NCBI GenBank assembly: GCA_041161465.1
Contig: JBEAUK010000164.1
Span: 14,550 to 78,549 of the forward strand
Direction: 5' to 3'
Source: QWPT01 sp041161465
GTDB taxonomy: Bacteria > Planctomycetota > Phycisphaerae > Phycisphaerales > SM1A02
Length of the DNA: 64,000 nt
In this document: positions 44,186 through 53,719 of the stretch, in pieces
Layout: each line of letters starts with the position of its first letter
How positions within the stretch are numbered: the stretch's first letter is position 1
Program-made: the position numbers and the translations under genes
Notes under the pieces: model-generated
Seen by the model: only the letters and a program-made list of their open reading frames with translations
Told to the model about the DNA's origin: nothing
The model's database searches: none

Positions 44186-47100
44186 CTACGCCTCGACCGC
44201 TTCCTCGCTCATGCGCTTCGCGCCCCACTGCTTCGGCTTCCGCCGCTCGGGCGTCCAGCCGCCGCGCACATGGACGCGCTCACCGCCCACCAGCCGCCGC
44301 AGCGCATCGAGGAGCGACGGCTCGGGCACCACGCGCAGGCGATGCGAGTGAAGCGTCGTGCGCCGCGTCTCGCGATCGAGATGCACGATCACCTCGACGG
44401 GCCGGCCCTCAGCGAGCGCGGCGCCACCCGAGGCCTGCTTGAGAAGCCCCGCCACCATCTCGAGCGTCCCCTCCGCGGCCTGCTCGGCGTCGCCCGCGCA
44501 ATCGACCGCGACCTCGAGCCGAGTGCCGAGATGGCGCTCCGCCTCCTCCATCGCGATCACTCGGTCGACGATGATGTTCGGCTCGCCCCGCGCGCGGTCG
44601 ACCGCGCCGACAAGCAGCACCGCGCGGTCATTCAGGATCAGGTGCCCGAACTTCGCGAACGCATCGGTGAAGAGCACGGCGTCCATCGTGGCCTCGCGGT
44701 CGGCAAGGCCGAGCACCATCATCTTCGAGCCCGGATTCTTGCCCTTCTGCGTGACGACGATGCGCGACCGCGCCACGAGCCCCGCGACCACGCACGGCGT
44801 GTCCTGCGGCGCATCCATCAGCGTCTTCACATCGGCGGTCGCGAACGCGTCGAGCTGCGTGCGCCAGTTGTCGAGCGGGTGGCCCGAGACATGGAATCCC
44901 AGCGCTTCCTTCTCGAAGCGCAGCACTTCCATCGGCTCCCACGCAGCGACCTTGCGCAGCGTGTTCGCAGCGGCCGCCGACTGCTTCGGCGCAGCCGCCT
45001 CGAACGCACCGAAGAAGGTCTCCTGGCCGCCCGCGCGGTCCTTCGCGAGGCTCTGCCCCGCCGAGATCGCGCTCTCGAGGCTCGCCACCATCGCCGCGCG
45101 CTGGTCGGTGCCGTGCAGCGAGTCGAAGCAACCTGCCTTCACCAGGCCCTCGAGCCCCGCCTTGTTGATCGAACGGCTGTCGACCCGCTCGCAGAACTCG
45201 AAGATCGACTTGAAGTGCCCGCTCTTGCGGCGCTCGTCGATGATCGCGCGGATCGCGCCACCGCCGATACCCTTGATCGCCTTCAGGCCGAAGCGGATGT
45301 GCCCGCGCCACGCGTGCGGCTTCTCGCCGGGCGGGTAGACGACCGCGAAGTCCTCCTCGGAAAGGTTCACATCGGGTGCGCGCACCTCGACGCCGATGTG
45401 CGCCTTCTTCGCCGTGTGATCGGGGTAGATCAGCTTGCGGCAGTCGTCGAGGTAGACAGACCACTCCTCGATCTTGCGCGCCTGGCTTTCGAACGACAGC
45501 ACCGCCGACATGTAGTGCGCGGGGAAGTAGGTCTTCAGGTACGCGGTCTGGTACGCGATGATCGCGTAGCCGGTCGAGTGGCTCTTGTTGAAGCCGTAGC
45601 CTGCGAACTTCAGGATCAGCTCGAAGAGCTCGACCGCCTTCGCCTCGGGAAGCCCGCGTTCGCCCGCGCCCTTCACGAAGTCGGCGCGCGCGCCGTTGAT
45701 GACATCCTGCTTCTTCTTCGAGATCGCCTTGATGACGGTGTACGCGCCGCGCAGCGGAATGCCGCCGAGGTGGTGCAGGACCTGCATCACCTGCTCCTGA
45801 TACACCATGATCCCGTAGGTCTCGGCCGTGAAGCGCTCGACCACATCGTGCACCTTGGGGACGGCCTGCCGCCCGTGCTTGCGCGCGTTGTAGTCGGGGA
45901 TCAGGTCCATCGGACCCGGCCGGAAGAGCGCGTTCGCCGCGATCAGGTCCTCGAGGCGGTCGGGCTTCATGTCGACGAGCAGCTTCTTCATGCCGCCCGA
46001 TTCGAACTGGAAGATGCCGTTCGTGTCGCCGCGGCGGAAGAGCTCGAGCACGCGCTGGTCGTCGAGCGGAATCCTGTCGAGATCGAGCGGATCGAGCACC
46101 GTCTCGCCAGCCGCCGCGCGCCTCGCGTCGCCCTCGCGGCCGACCGCGCGGAAGATCTCGTCGGCAGGCAGCGTCTCGCGGATCAGCTTCTTCGCGAACT
46201 CGATCGTCGAGAGCGTGCGAAGCCCGAGGAAGTCCATCTTCAGAAGGCCGACCTTCTCGCAGGTCGGGCCGTCCCACTGCGTGACCGCTTCCTCCGCGCC
46301 ACCCGCCGCGCGGCAGAGCGGAACGATGTCGTCGAGCGGCCGCGTGGCGACGATGACGCCCGCGGCGTGCACGCCCTGGTTGCGCGCGTGGTCCTCGAGG
46401 CCGCGCGCATGGTCGAACACGCGCGCGATCTTCGGATCGGCCGAGATCATCTGCGCGATCTTCGGCTCCTTCGCGATCGCTTCCTCGATTGTGATGTCGA
46501 GCTCGGCGGGAATCAGGTTCGCGAGGTTCTGCCCTTCCGCGGGCGCGAGGCCCATCACGCGCGCGACATCCTTCACCGCCGCCTTCGCCTTCAGGCGCCC
46601 GAAGGTGATGATCTGCGCGACATGGCCGTACTTCTTGCGGACATAGTCGATGACCGACGCGCGGCCGTCCTGGCAGATGTCGATGTCGATGTCGGGGTAT
46701 TCCGAGCGATCGGGGTCGGTGAAGCGCTCGAACAGCAGCCCGTACTTCTCGGGGCACGCGTTCGAGAGGCCGAGCACATAGCCCGCCATCGTGCCGACGC
46801 CCGAGCCACGCGCGTTCGCGGGAATCCCGCGCTGCCGCGCCCAGTTCACGAAGTCCCACACGATGAGGAAGTACGCGCTGATCGACTTGTCGGCGAGGAT
46901 CGACAGCTCGCGGTCGAGCCGCGCGCGGATCGCGGGCGTCACGCCGTCGTGGCCGTAGCGCCAGATCAGCCCCGCTTCGCAGAGGTCGCGCAGCGCGCGG
47001 TCGCAGCCGGTCTTGAGATCGGCGGGGCTTTCCTTGTCCTTCGTCGCGTCGAACGGCAGCGTCTCGAACAGGCGGCAGTACGCCTTGAACCACTCGGTGA

Positions 47101-48106
47101 GGTCGCCATCCTTCCTTGGGTCGTACTTCGGCCCGACGCCCGGGTGCTTCACCTTGACGACGGGCGCGTGATTCTCGCCCTTCGGCAGCTTCACATCGCA
47201 GCGCGCGGCGATGCGCGCGGTGTTCGCAAGCGCCTCGGCGTCCTCTGCGTCGGGGAAGAGCTCGCGCATCTCCTGCGGGCTCTTCACATAGAGCGACTCC
47301 GGATACTTGATCCGGTCGGCCTCGTCCTTCATCCGCTGCATCGAGATGCAGCAGAGCGTGTCGTGGACATCGTGGTCCTCGGCGCGGAGGAAGTGCGCGT
47401 CGTTGTCGATCACGAGCGGAAGATCAAGCTCCTTCGCGAGCTTGCGCAGCCACGGGTTGATCTCCTCCTGCTCGGGCACATGGCGCTGGAGCTCGATGTA
47501 GAAGCGCGGCTCGCCCTTCTCGTTCGGCTTGAAGTTCGCCGCGTGCCACTTCGCCTCGTCGACCGCGCGCTTCCAGAACACGGGGTCCTTGCCCGACTTC
47601 ACGAAGTCGGTCAGGTGCGACGCGATCGACGAACCGAGGTGGCCGTTGATCGCGATGATCCCGTCGCCCCACTGCGCGAGGGTCGACTTGTCCATGCGCG
47701 GCTTGTAGTAGAAGCCGTTGAGGAACGCGTCCGACGAAAGCTTGAGGAGGTTGCGCCAGCCCGCGATGTTCTCGGCGAGGAGCACGAGGTGCCAGCCGCC
47801 GTCCTTCTCGCCGGTGTGGGTCTTGTCGCGGCGGTCGCCCTGCTTGCCGTCGCGGTCGACGGCGACATACGCCTCGATCCCGAGGATCGGCTTCACGCCC
47901 GCGTCCTTCGCGGCGAGGTAGAACTCCATCGCACCGAAGAGGTTGCCGTGATCGGTGACGGCGACCGCGTCCATGCCCAGTTCCTTCACGCGCTTGAGCA
48001 GCCGCTCGACCGTGTTGCCGCCGTCGAGCAGCGAGTACTCGCTGTGCAGGTGCAGGTGCGCGAAACTGGAAGTGCCGCCCGCGGCGGCCGCTGATCCGTC
48101 AGCCAT
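44186..48106 (-). CDS. dnaE: DNA polymerase III alpha subunit
   Basis: 1306 residues, replicative polymerase of the DnaE type. An N-terminal PHP domain (FAHLHLHSEYSLLDG, VTDHGNLFGAMEFY, with the His/Asp metal ligands kept) is followed by the polymerase domain with the catalytic Asp motif PDIDIDI near residue 470, FGRLKAKAAVKDVARVMG, and the fingers GYGFNKSHSTGYAIIAYQTA. The C-terminal part has an HhH region (GLKAIKGIGGGAI), an OB-fold, and a tail. Somewhat longer than E. coli DnaE (1160) through insertions in the PHP and tail. The ATG is 62 bases after the small membrane protein gene, with which it may be cotranscribed. A long open frame on the other strand is a high-GC shadow. Confidence 0.95.
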   Translation of the reverse strand: MADGSAAAAGGTSSFAHLHLHSEYSLLDGGNTVERLLKRVKELGMDAVAVTDHGNLFGAMEFYLAAKDAGVKPILGIEAYVAVDRDGKQGDRRDKTHTGEKDGGWHLVLLAENIAGWRNLLKLSSDAFLNGFYYKPRMDKSTLAQWGDGIIAINGHLGSSIASHLTDFVKSGKDPVFWKRAVDEAKWHAANFKPNEKGEPRFYIELQRHVPEQEEINPWLRKLAKELDLPLVIDNDAHFLRAEDHDVHDTLCCISMQRMKDEADRIKYPESLYVKSPQEMRELFPDAEDAEALANTARIAARCDVKLPKGENHAPVVKVKHPGVGPKYDPRKDGDLTEWFKAYCRLFETLPFDATKDKESPADLKTGCDRALRDLCEAGLIWRYGHDGVTPAIRARLDRELSILADKSISAYFLIVWDFVNWARQRGIPANARGSGVGTMAGYVLGLSNACPEKYGLLFERFTDPDRSEYPDIDIDICQDGRASVIDYVRKKYGHVAQIITFGRLKAKAAVKDVARVMGLAPAEGQNLANLIPAELDITIEEAIAKEPKIAQMISADPKIARVFDHARGLEDHARNQGVHAAGVIVATRPLDDIVPLCRAAGGAEEAVTQWDGPTCEKVGLLKMDFLGLRTLSTIEFAKKLIRETLPADEIFRAVGREGDARRAAAGETVLDPLDLDRIPLDDQRVLELFRRGDTNGIFQFESGGMKKLLVDMKPDRLEDLIAANALFRPGPMDLIPDYNARKHGRQAVPKVHDVVERFTAETYGIMVYQEQVMQVLHHLGGIPLRGAYTVIKAISKKKQDVINGARADFVKGAGERGLPEAKAVELFELILKFAGYGFNKSHSTGYAIIAYQTAYLKTYFPAHYMSAVLSFESQARKIEEWSVYLDDCRKLIYPDHTAKKAHIGVEVRAPDVNLSEEDFAVVYPPGEKPHAWRGHIRFGLKAIKGIGGGAIRAIIDERRKSGHFKSIFEFCERVDSRSINKAGLEGLVKAGCFDSLHGTDQRAAMVASLESAISAGQSLAKDRAGGQETFFGAFEAAAPKQSAAAANTLRKVAAWEPMEVLRFEKEALGFHVSGHPLDNWRTQLDAFATADVKTLMDAPQDTPCVVAGLVARSRIVVTQKGKNPGSKMMVLGLADREATMDAVLFTDAFAKFGHLILNDRAVLLVGAVDRARGEPNIIVDRVIAMEEAERHLGTRLEVAVDCAGDAEQAAEGTLEMVAGLLKQASGGAALAEGRPVEVIVHLDRETRRTTLHSHRLRVVPEPSLLDALRRLVGGERVHVRGGWTPERRKPKQWGAKRMSEEAVEA

Positions 48107-48168
48107 CGTTCTCGTCCTCGTTGGAACCGCAGTCTACGGGAAACGCACGGTTTCCGAAGCGCGAAATC

Positions 48169-48570
48169 TCACGCGCCGCCGTCGTTCCGCGGCGGAATCA
48201 CGCGGACATTCTCGCGGCCATCGTCACCCTCGCGCTGCACGCGGACGGCGCGACCGCGGCCGATCCCCGTGAGGCGGCCGACGATCCAGATCGCGAGGAC
48301 GAACGCGAACCACACCGCGGCGCAACCGAGCAACAACATGAGCGCGACGAGCGCGATCGCGAGGATCAAGAGCGCGACCGGCAGCGCGAGGACGAAGGTC
48401 AGGATCGCGACGAACGCACGCTCGATCGGACCCGCGTTCGCGCGCACGCGCCATGGCGGCTTCACGCGAAAGCGGGTCGCTGCGTCGCGACCCATCGTGA
48501 AGACGCGGAAACGGCCGAAACCGCCGGGCGCGCCGCTTGAATCCCCACCGAAGCCGCTCACGCAAGCCAC
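48169..48570 (-). CDS. Small membrane protein of unknown function
   Basis: 133 residues with a hydrophobic core of about 50-95 (AFVAILTFVLALPVALLILA then IALVALMLLLGCAAVWFAFV), enough for two spans, and a basic tail (RGRAVRVQREGDDGRENVRV). Translation seems to start at GTG 48570, overlapping the stop region of the class IV aminotransferase gene by 13 bases; an ATG 25 codons later is the alternative. No family recognised. It lies between the aminotransferase gene and dnaE on the same strand. Confidence 0.55.
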   Translation of the reverse strand: MACVSGFGGDSSGAPGGFGRFRVFTMGRDAATRFRVKPPWRVRANAGPIERAFVAILTFVLALPVALLILAIALVALMLLLGCAAVWFAFVLAIWIVGRLTGIGRGRAVRVQREGDDGRENVRVIPPRNDGGA

Positions 48571-49442
48571 CTCGCGCGCATCGCGCGTGCAACCGACCCC
48601 GGCCTGCCGCCGCCCACCTCATGGCGCTCGACGCGCGTGACGGGAAGCACGCCCCAGCTCGAGTTGGTGAGAAAGATCTCGTCGGCCGCGAGCACATCGT
48701 CGATCGACAGATCCGCGCGCTCGACCACACGACCCTCGGCTTCCGCCCACATGATCACCTTCGCGCGCGTGCAGCCTGGCAGCACCGGCGCGCGCATCGC
48801 GCCCTCGGGCTCCTCGCCGCGCGCGAACGGCACGCGCAGGCGCCCGTCCTTCACGAGGAAGACGCTCGACACGCTTCCGCTGGCAAGGCGGTTCGTCACG
48901 GTGAACCAGAGCGCCTCCGCGCAACCGACTTCCGCCGCCCGTTGCACGGCGGCGATACGCGGCCAGTACATGAGCGTCTTGTGACCCGCGAACGAATCGA
49001 GCGGATTCGCGCGGTTTTCCGCGACGGAAACGGCGACGCCCTTGTCGAAGAGTTCGTCCGGATAGCGCGTCGGCGGCTGGACATGGATCGCAAGCGTTGG
49101 CTGCGGCGCAGGCGGCTTGTCTCCCGCAGCGTTCGCACCGGCGAACGGCCGTCCCATGTCGCCGGCGGTCAGCGTGACGCGGATGCGGGCCTCGTGCATG
49201 GCGCTCTTCGCAAGCGCATGCTGCACGGCCTCCGCGAGCGGCTCGATCCTGAGCGGGTCGAAGAGGCGCAGCTCGCGCGCACTCGTCGCCATGCGCTCGA
49301 GGTGCGCCTCGAAATCAAGCACGGCGCCACCGCGCGCGAGCATCGTCTCGAAGAGACCGATGCCGTGCTGGAAACCTGCGTCGAACAGGCCGATGCGCGC
49401 ATCGCCGTCCTCGACGAACGAACCGTTGATCCAGGCCGTCAT
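48558..49442 (-). CDS. Class IV PLP-dependent aminotransferase
   Basis: 294 residues in the PabC/IlvE/DAT family. ING...EDGDARIGLFDAGFQHG is the N-terminal signature, GHKTLMYWPRIAAV holds the Schiff-base Lys, and EIFLTNSSWGVLPV is the C-terminal phosphate-binding motif. The reaction may be aminodeoxychorismate lyase (PabC), branched-chain or D-amino acid transamination; sequence alone does not decide. LFETMLARGGAVLDFEAHLE is closest in style to PabC. GGAAGGAG precedes the ATG. It overlaps its upstream neighbour by 4 bases (ATGA). Confidence 0.85.
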   Translation of the reverse strand: MTAWINGSFVEDGDARIGLFDAGFQHGIGLFETMLARGGAVLDFEAHLERMATSARELRLFDPLRIEPLAEAVQHALAKSAMHEARIRVTLTAGDMGRPFAGANAAGDKPPAPQPTLAIHVQPPTRYPDELFDKGVAVSVAENRANPLDSFAGHKTLMYWPRIAAVQRAAEVGCAEALWFTVTNRLASGSVSSVFLVKDGRLRVPFARGEEPEGAMRAPVLPGCTRAKVIMWAEAEGRVVERADLSIDDVLAADEIFLTNSSWGVLPVTRVERHEVGGGRPGSVARAMRARWLA

Positions 49443-49891
49443 GTGCCCGTCGCTCCTTCCACAGCCGCCGAACCGTCCGATCCGCGCGACACCCCCACCA
49501 CCTCGGTGCGCCCGTTGAGGATCGAGATCGAGAGCGACACCGATGCGCCATTCGGCGCCCGGACCTCGACCGACTGGATCCACGGGAGTTCGCCCCGCCA
49601 GTCGGCAGGGCCGCGAACGGCGTAGGCGAGATCGCCACCGGTCGACGAACGGACGGCCTCAGGCGCCATCATCTCGAACGCCTTGTCGACCATCGGGTCG
49701 ATCGCGTTCGGAATCGGCTTGCCCGCGCGCACGGCGGTCATCACCTCGCGCGCGGCGGCCTCGTAGTCGGCAGGCTTTGCCGGCGGCGCCGATCCGATCA
49801 TGCCGCGCGACGAAAGGAACACGATCCCCGCGACCACCAGGGTCAGGATCGGATAGGCGAGCTTGCGGCGGTAGATGGCTCTGTCGCGCAC
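49439..49891 (-). CDS. Membrane-anchored protein of unknown function
   Basis: 150 residues from GTG 49891: a basic head (RDRAIYRRK), one membrane span (LAYPILTLVVAGIVFLSSRG), then a soluble part of about 115 residues (SVEVRAPNGASVSLSISILN, GRTEVVGV) that looks like a small beta-type domain. The frame is open up to 49939, but that start would overlap the divergent zinc-ribbon gene; the GTG avoids this. Its stop overlaps the aminotransferase start (4 bases). Function unknown; coupling suggests a shared role. Confidence 0.6.
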   Translation of the reverse strand: MRDRAIYRRKLAYPILTLVVAGIVFLSSRGMIGSAPPAKPADYEAAAREVMTAVRAGKPIPNAIDPMVDKAFEMMAPEAVRSSTGGDLAYAVRGPADWRGELPWIQSVEVRAPNGASVSLSISILNGRTEVVGVSRGSDGSAAVEGATGT

Positions 49892-49937
49892 GGGCGCACA
49901 GTGTACGCAGCGCGCGGCGCGGCGGTATCCTTGCCGC

Positions 49938-50648
49938 ATGCTCTCGCACGCCTGCGCATCCTGCGGAAAGGTGCTTGACGGTCAGTCGCGCACCTACAGC
50001 GGCGAACTGCGAATGTGGGTCGCCCGCTGCGGGTCCTGCGGGTTCGCCGTGCGCTGGGCTCCACGCGCCGCGCGAGAACCGGCGCGGGTCTGGGCACGGC
50101 TACGCGCGCTCAACCTTCGACTCGGAATCGCTGTGGGAACGCTGCAGCTCGCCGTGCTCGTGCTCCTCTTCGCGGGCGCCTACGCCGACAGCCAGGTGCG
50201 TCGCGGGGTCGTCGCGCGCGACTTCGATGCGCTGCTCATGAACTACTCGCCTTCGCTCGTCGCCGCAGTGGTCGGCGGCGTCCTTGTCGGCATCTGCGCG
50301 GCGGTACTCGCACCGTTCCGCAGCATCGTGCGCGCGTACCTGGTCGCGCTGCTGCTCACGGCGATGCCGCTCTTCATGATCGCGACACTGCTTGTCCTCG
50401 GCGACGCTGGCCCGAACGCCTTCTGGCAGGAGTCGCGCGCGCTCGTCTCGCGCAACCTCCAAAAGCCTGAGATCGCGGCCCTTGTCATCGGAACCGTTCT
50501 CGTCGTCGGCGCGATGACAGCCGTCGTCGCGGGCTTTACGGTCCGGACAGGCATCACGCAGGCCGTGCGCCGCGCGGCGCGCAATCGACGCGAGACCTTT
50601 GCGCTCGTGCGCCGGCCACTGGCGCGAACGATCGGAACCCACGCATGA
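49938..50648 (+). CDS. Zinc-ribbon membrane protein A
   Basis: 236 residues. The head carries two CxxC pairs (Cys 6/9 and 31/34: CASCG and CGSCG), a rubredoxin-like zinc ribbon. Four membrane spans follow (about 55-75, 95-115, 125-148, 178-200) and a basic C-terminus (RRAARNRRETF). No enzyme motif. The same layout recurs in the next gene, so the two are diverged copies that may form a heteromer. Stop and start overlap by 4 bases (ATGA). Divergent from the membrane-anchored protein gene ending at 49439. Confidence 0.7.
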   Translation: MLSHACASCGKVLDGQSRTYSGELRMWVARCGSCGFAVRWAPRAAREPARVWARLRALNLRLGIAVGTLQLAVLVLLFAGAYADSQVRRGVVARDFDALLMNYSPSLVAAVVGGVLVGICAAVLAPFRSIVRAYLVALLLTAMPLFMIATLLVLGDAGPNAFWQESRALVSRNLQKPEIAALVIGTVLVVGAMTAVVAGFTVRTGITQAVRRAARNRRETFALVRRPLARTIGTHA

Positions 50649-51529
50649 GCGAGACGATCCCCCCTGTCCCCGCGAACGATGCCGTACAAGCCCAACCCGT
50701 CGAAACGCTGACGGGCGACCGCCTCTGCATGCAGTGCATGCACCCGCTCGTCGGCAGTCCGATCACGCGCGAGCCGCAGACCGGACTTCTGTATGTGCGC
50801 TGCGGCGAGTGCGGCACCGCAAGTGCGCTCTTTGAATATCCGACGGTCGGCCCGTGGCTTCGGCGCATGAAGGCGGTCGCGAGCAGCACGCTGGTCGCGC
50901 TTGCACTCGCCCTCCTGCTCGTGCTCGGGGGCATTTCCTTCGGCTTCGTGACGGGCGCGACGGAGTCCGCGAGCGAGGCCGCAGGCGGCGTGCTGCTCGA
51001 GCGCTACCGCGCCCTCGGCGGCGTCGTGGACGAGCAGACCTGGAACGGCTCGATGTGGGGCAGCGCCGACATGAAGTGGGTCGAATCCCAGGAAGGACAG
51101 GCCGAGCTCGCCCGCGCGCGCTGGTCGCTCGCGCCGCTTCTGATGCTCGTTGGACTCAACGCGATCGGTGCGATGGTGCTCGCCCCGTTCGCAGCCATGC
51201 TTGGTATCGCGATCATGCGCCGGACTCCCCTCGAGCGGGCGCTCGTCTGCGCGCTCCTCGTCGGCGCCGCCGCCATCATCGCGGTGCTGCTGAACGGCGC
51301 GTTCAACATGACGGTCACGACGCCATCCTGGCGCTCGCTCGCGGAGAGTCACCACGGAGTTGCCTACGCGATCTTCAGCGGGGTCCTGCTTGCGTCGGCG
51401 AGTTCGCTCACGGCGGCGGTGGCACCGGCCTTGGCTGCGGCGCTTGCACGGTTCATTCTGCCTCCCGCCGACCGAAGGCTGCTCTCGTGGCTGTGGGAAT
51501 GGCGCGGAAAGCCGATTCCGCGGGATTGA
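50645..51529 (+). CDS. Zinc-ribbon membrane protein B
   Basis: 294 residues with a 25-residue head, a zinc ribbon (Cys 28/31 and 53/56: CMQC and CGEC), and four membrane spans (about 78-102, 165-187, 203-225, 240-262), with a large loop rich in Gly, Trp and Glu between spans 1 and 2. It resembles its upstream neighbour in order of parts, though little residue identity is left. It lies 54 bases before an ABC-F ATPase gene and may be cotranscribed. Function unknown. Confidence 0.7.
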   Translation: MSETIPPVPANDAVQAQPVETLTGDRLCMQCMHPLVGSPITREPQTGLLYVRCGECGTASALFEYPTVGPWLRRMKAVASSTLVALALALLLVLGGISFGFVTGATESASEAAGGVLLERYRALGGVVDEQTWNGSMWGSADMKWVESQEGQAELARARWSLAPLLMLVGLNAIGAMVLAPFAAMLGIAIMRRTPLERALVCALLVGAAAIIAVLLNGAFNMTVTTPSWRSLAESHHGVAYAIFSGVLLASASSLTAAVAPALAAALARFILPPADRRLLSWLWEWRGKPIPRD

Positions 51530-51583
51530 TCCTGCTACCCTTCCTACCCCGCCCTTTCCGGGCGACGGGATCGGTCTGGATCT

Positions 51584-53572
51584 ATGTCACTCGTCACGCT
51601 CGCCAATCTCCGCTTCGGCCACGGCACCCGTCTCCTTCTCGACGGCGTGAGCGGTTCGATCCATGAAGGCGAGCGCATCGGCCTCGTCGGCCGCAACGGC
51701 TGCGGCAAGAGCACGCTCTTCAAGCTGATCGCCGGCGCGCTCAAGCCCGACGACGGCGAGGTGCAGATCGCCCGCACGGTCCGCATCGGCTACCTCGAGC
51801 AGGATCCGCGCCTTCCGCAGGACAAGACCCTCCGCGGCGCGGCGGCCGAGGCGTTCGCGTCGATCGAGCAGCTCAAGACCGAGCTCGAGGGCGTCTACGA
51901 GCGCATGGCCACGGCCGAGCCAGACGAACTCGAGAAGCTGATGGACCGCCAGGTCGCGATCGAGGAAGCGATCGAGGCCTCGGGCGGCTACGCGGTCGAC
52001 CACAAGATCGACGCCGCGCTGCATGGCCTCGGCTTCACCGACGCGGACTTCGACCTGCCGATCAAGGGACTTTCCGGCGGCCAGAAGGCGCGCCTCGGCC
52101 TCGCGCGGCTCCTGCTCTCGAGCCCCGATCTCCTGCTCCTCGACGAGCCGACCAACCACCTCGACATCGAGGGGCGCCGCTGGCTCGAGGACTTCCTCGC
52201 CGACGAGTTCAAGGGCTCGGTCGTCCTCATCTCGCACGACCGCTGGCTCCTCGACCGCGTCGTCACGCGCATCATCGAGATCGACCGCGGCGTGCTGCGC
52301 GAGTACCCCGGCAACTACGCGGCATTCCGCGCCCTCCGCGTGGAACGCATGCTCACCGTCGAGCGCCAGCACGAGAAGCAGCAGGACAAGATCCGCCAGG
52401 AGCAGGCGTTCATCGACCGCTACAAGGCCGGCCAGCGCGCGAAGCAGGCCCGCGGCCGCGAGACGCGCCTCGAGCGCTTCAAGCAGGACTCGCTCGTCGA
52501 GAAGCACGCCGAGATGGGCGTGATGAACCTCGATCTCCCCGATCCGCCGCAGATGGGCGACTTCGCGTTCGTCGCCGAGAACATCTCGAAGTCCTTCGGC
52601 GACCGCGTCTGCTTCAAGAACCTCACGCTCTCCGCACGCCCGGGCGACCGCATCGGCATCATCGGCCCGAACGGCGCCGGCAAGACGACGCTCGTCCGCA
52701 CGCTGCTTGGCGACCTCGACAGCGATTCAGGCGAGATCAAGCGCTCGCCGCGCCTCTCGATCGGCTGGTTCCGCCAGACGCAGGACCACATCGACAAGCA
52801 GCAATTGGCGTGGGAGTTCCTGCAGAACACGATCCGCTCGATCGAGGGCGCCCCGCGCGCGAGCGAGCAGGAGGCGCGAAACCTCGCGGGCGCGTTCCTC
52901 TTCACCGGCGAAGAGCAGGACAAGGCGCTCGGCGACCTTTCGGGCGGCGAGCGCGGCCGGCTCGTGCTCGCGTCGCTGATCGCGAGCGCGAAGAACCTCC
53001 TCGTCCTCGACGAGCCGACGAACCACCTCGACATCCCGAGCGCCGAGCGGCTCGAGGAGGCGCTCGACAAGTTCGGCGACATCGACAAGTCGCGCATCGG
53101 CGGCAAGGGCGGGCACGGCGGCGTGCTGCTCCTGATCTCGCACGACCGCGCGCTCCTCGACGATGTGTGCGACAAGCTCGTCATCCTCGATGGCGACGGC
53201 AACGCGCGCGTGTTCGACGGCACCTACCGCGAGTGGGAAGCGAAGGCGAAGGCGGAGAAGGCCGAGGCCGATCGGGCGAAGCGGCCCGCGCCGAAGCAGC
53301 AGCCGAAGCCCACGCCTGCGCCCGCGGCGGCGAAGCCGCAGAACAAGCCACAGCCGAAGCAGAAGTCGCGCTTCAGCAATCTGCCTCTCGAGAAGATCGA
53401 GCAGCGCATCGCCGACATCGGACGCGAGCTGCGCGAGATCGACCAGTCGTTCGCCGACCCGAAGATCGCAAGCGACACCGCCCGCACGAAGAAGCTGCTC
53501 GCGCGCCGCGAGGAGCTTGGCGGTGATCAGGAAGAGCTCGAGGCGGAGTGGCTTCGCAAGAGCGAGGCGTAA
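51584..53572 (+). CDS. ABC-F family ATPase (Uup-like)
   Basis: 662 residues with two ATP-binding cassettes and no membrane spans. Cassette 1: Walker A GRNGCGKST (36-44), signature LSGGQ, Walker B LLLDEPTNHLD. Cassette 2: Walker A GPNGAGKTT (about 365), LSGGE, LLVLDEPTNHLD. The ABC-F linker between them (EKQQDKIRQEQAFIDRYKAG, QARGRETRLERF) is present, and the C-terminus has a Lys/Pro/Gln-rich stretch then a coiled coil (EKIEQRIADIGRELREIDQS), which is the Uup type. ABC-F proteins bind the ribosome E site and clear stalls. A 13-bp direct repeat crosses the stop codon. Confidence 0.92.
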   Translation: MSLVTLANLRFGHGTRLLLDGVSGSIHEGERIGLVGRNGCGKSTLFKLIAGALKPDDGEVQIARTVRIGYLEQDPRLPQDKTLRGAAAEAFASIEQLKTELEGVYERMATAEPDELEKLMDRQVAIEEAIEASGGYAVDHKIDAALHGLGFTDADFDLPIKGLSGGQKARLGLARLLLSSPDLLLLDEPTNHLDIEGRRWLEDFLADEFKGSVVLISHDRWLLDRVVTRIIEIDRGVLREYPGNYAAFRALRVERMLTVERQHEKQQDKIRQEQAFIDRYKAGQRAKQARGRETRLERFKQDSLVEKHAEMGVMNLDLPDPPQMGDFAFVAENISKSFGDRVCFKNLTLSARPGDRIGIIGPNGAGKTTLVRTLLGDLDSDSGEIKRSPRLSIGWFRQTQDHIDKQQLAWEFLQNTIRSIEGAPRASEQEARNLAGAFLFTGEEQDKALGDLSGGERGRLVLASLIASAKNLLVLDEPTNHLDIPSAERLEEALDKFGDIDKSRIGGKGGHGGVLLLISHDRALLDDVCDKLVILDGDGNARVFDGTYREWEAKAKAEKAEADRAKRPAPKQQPKPTPAPAAAKPQNKPQPKQKSRFSNLPLEKIEQRIADIGRELREIDQSFADPKIASDTARTKKLLARREELGGDQEELEAEWLRKSEA

Positions 53573-53590
53573 GAGCGAGGCGTAAGAGCG
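53558..53590. repeat. 13-bp tandem repeat across the ABC-F stop codon
   Basis: AAGAGCGAGGCGT occurs twice in tandem (53558-53570 and 53571-53583) and a partial third copy follows. The TAA stop of the ABC-F gene is formed at the junction of the first two copies. Confidence 0.85.
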
Positions 53591-53719
53591 GCGACGCGGT
53601 TTCGAGCGCTCGTCGCTGCGGCGGCTCGCTTTGGTGCTGCTGACGTCTCGGATGCCTCTCCGTATCCCCAAAGGGAGCGGCCGCAGCCGCGACCGCGCAA
53701 TCCTCGGGTGCCGGCAGGT

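Noticed and set aside
44084..48094. Long plus-strand open frame (over 1300 codons) opposite dnaE
   Set aside because: It mirrors dnaE on the other strand. High-GC genes leave the antisense frame free of stops; the peptide is Arg/Glu/Val-rich with no fold and no ribosome site.
49892..49939. Longer start of the membrane-anchored protein (MRQGYRRAARCVHCAP)
   Set aside because: It would overlap the start codon of the divergent zinc-ribbon gene; the GTG at 49891 starts just before the basic head and membrane span.
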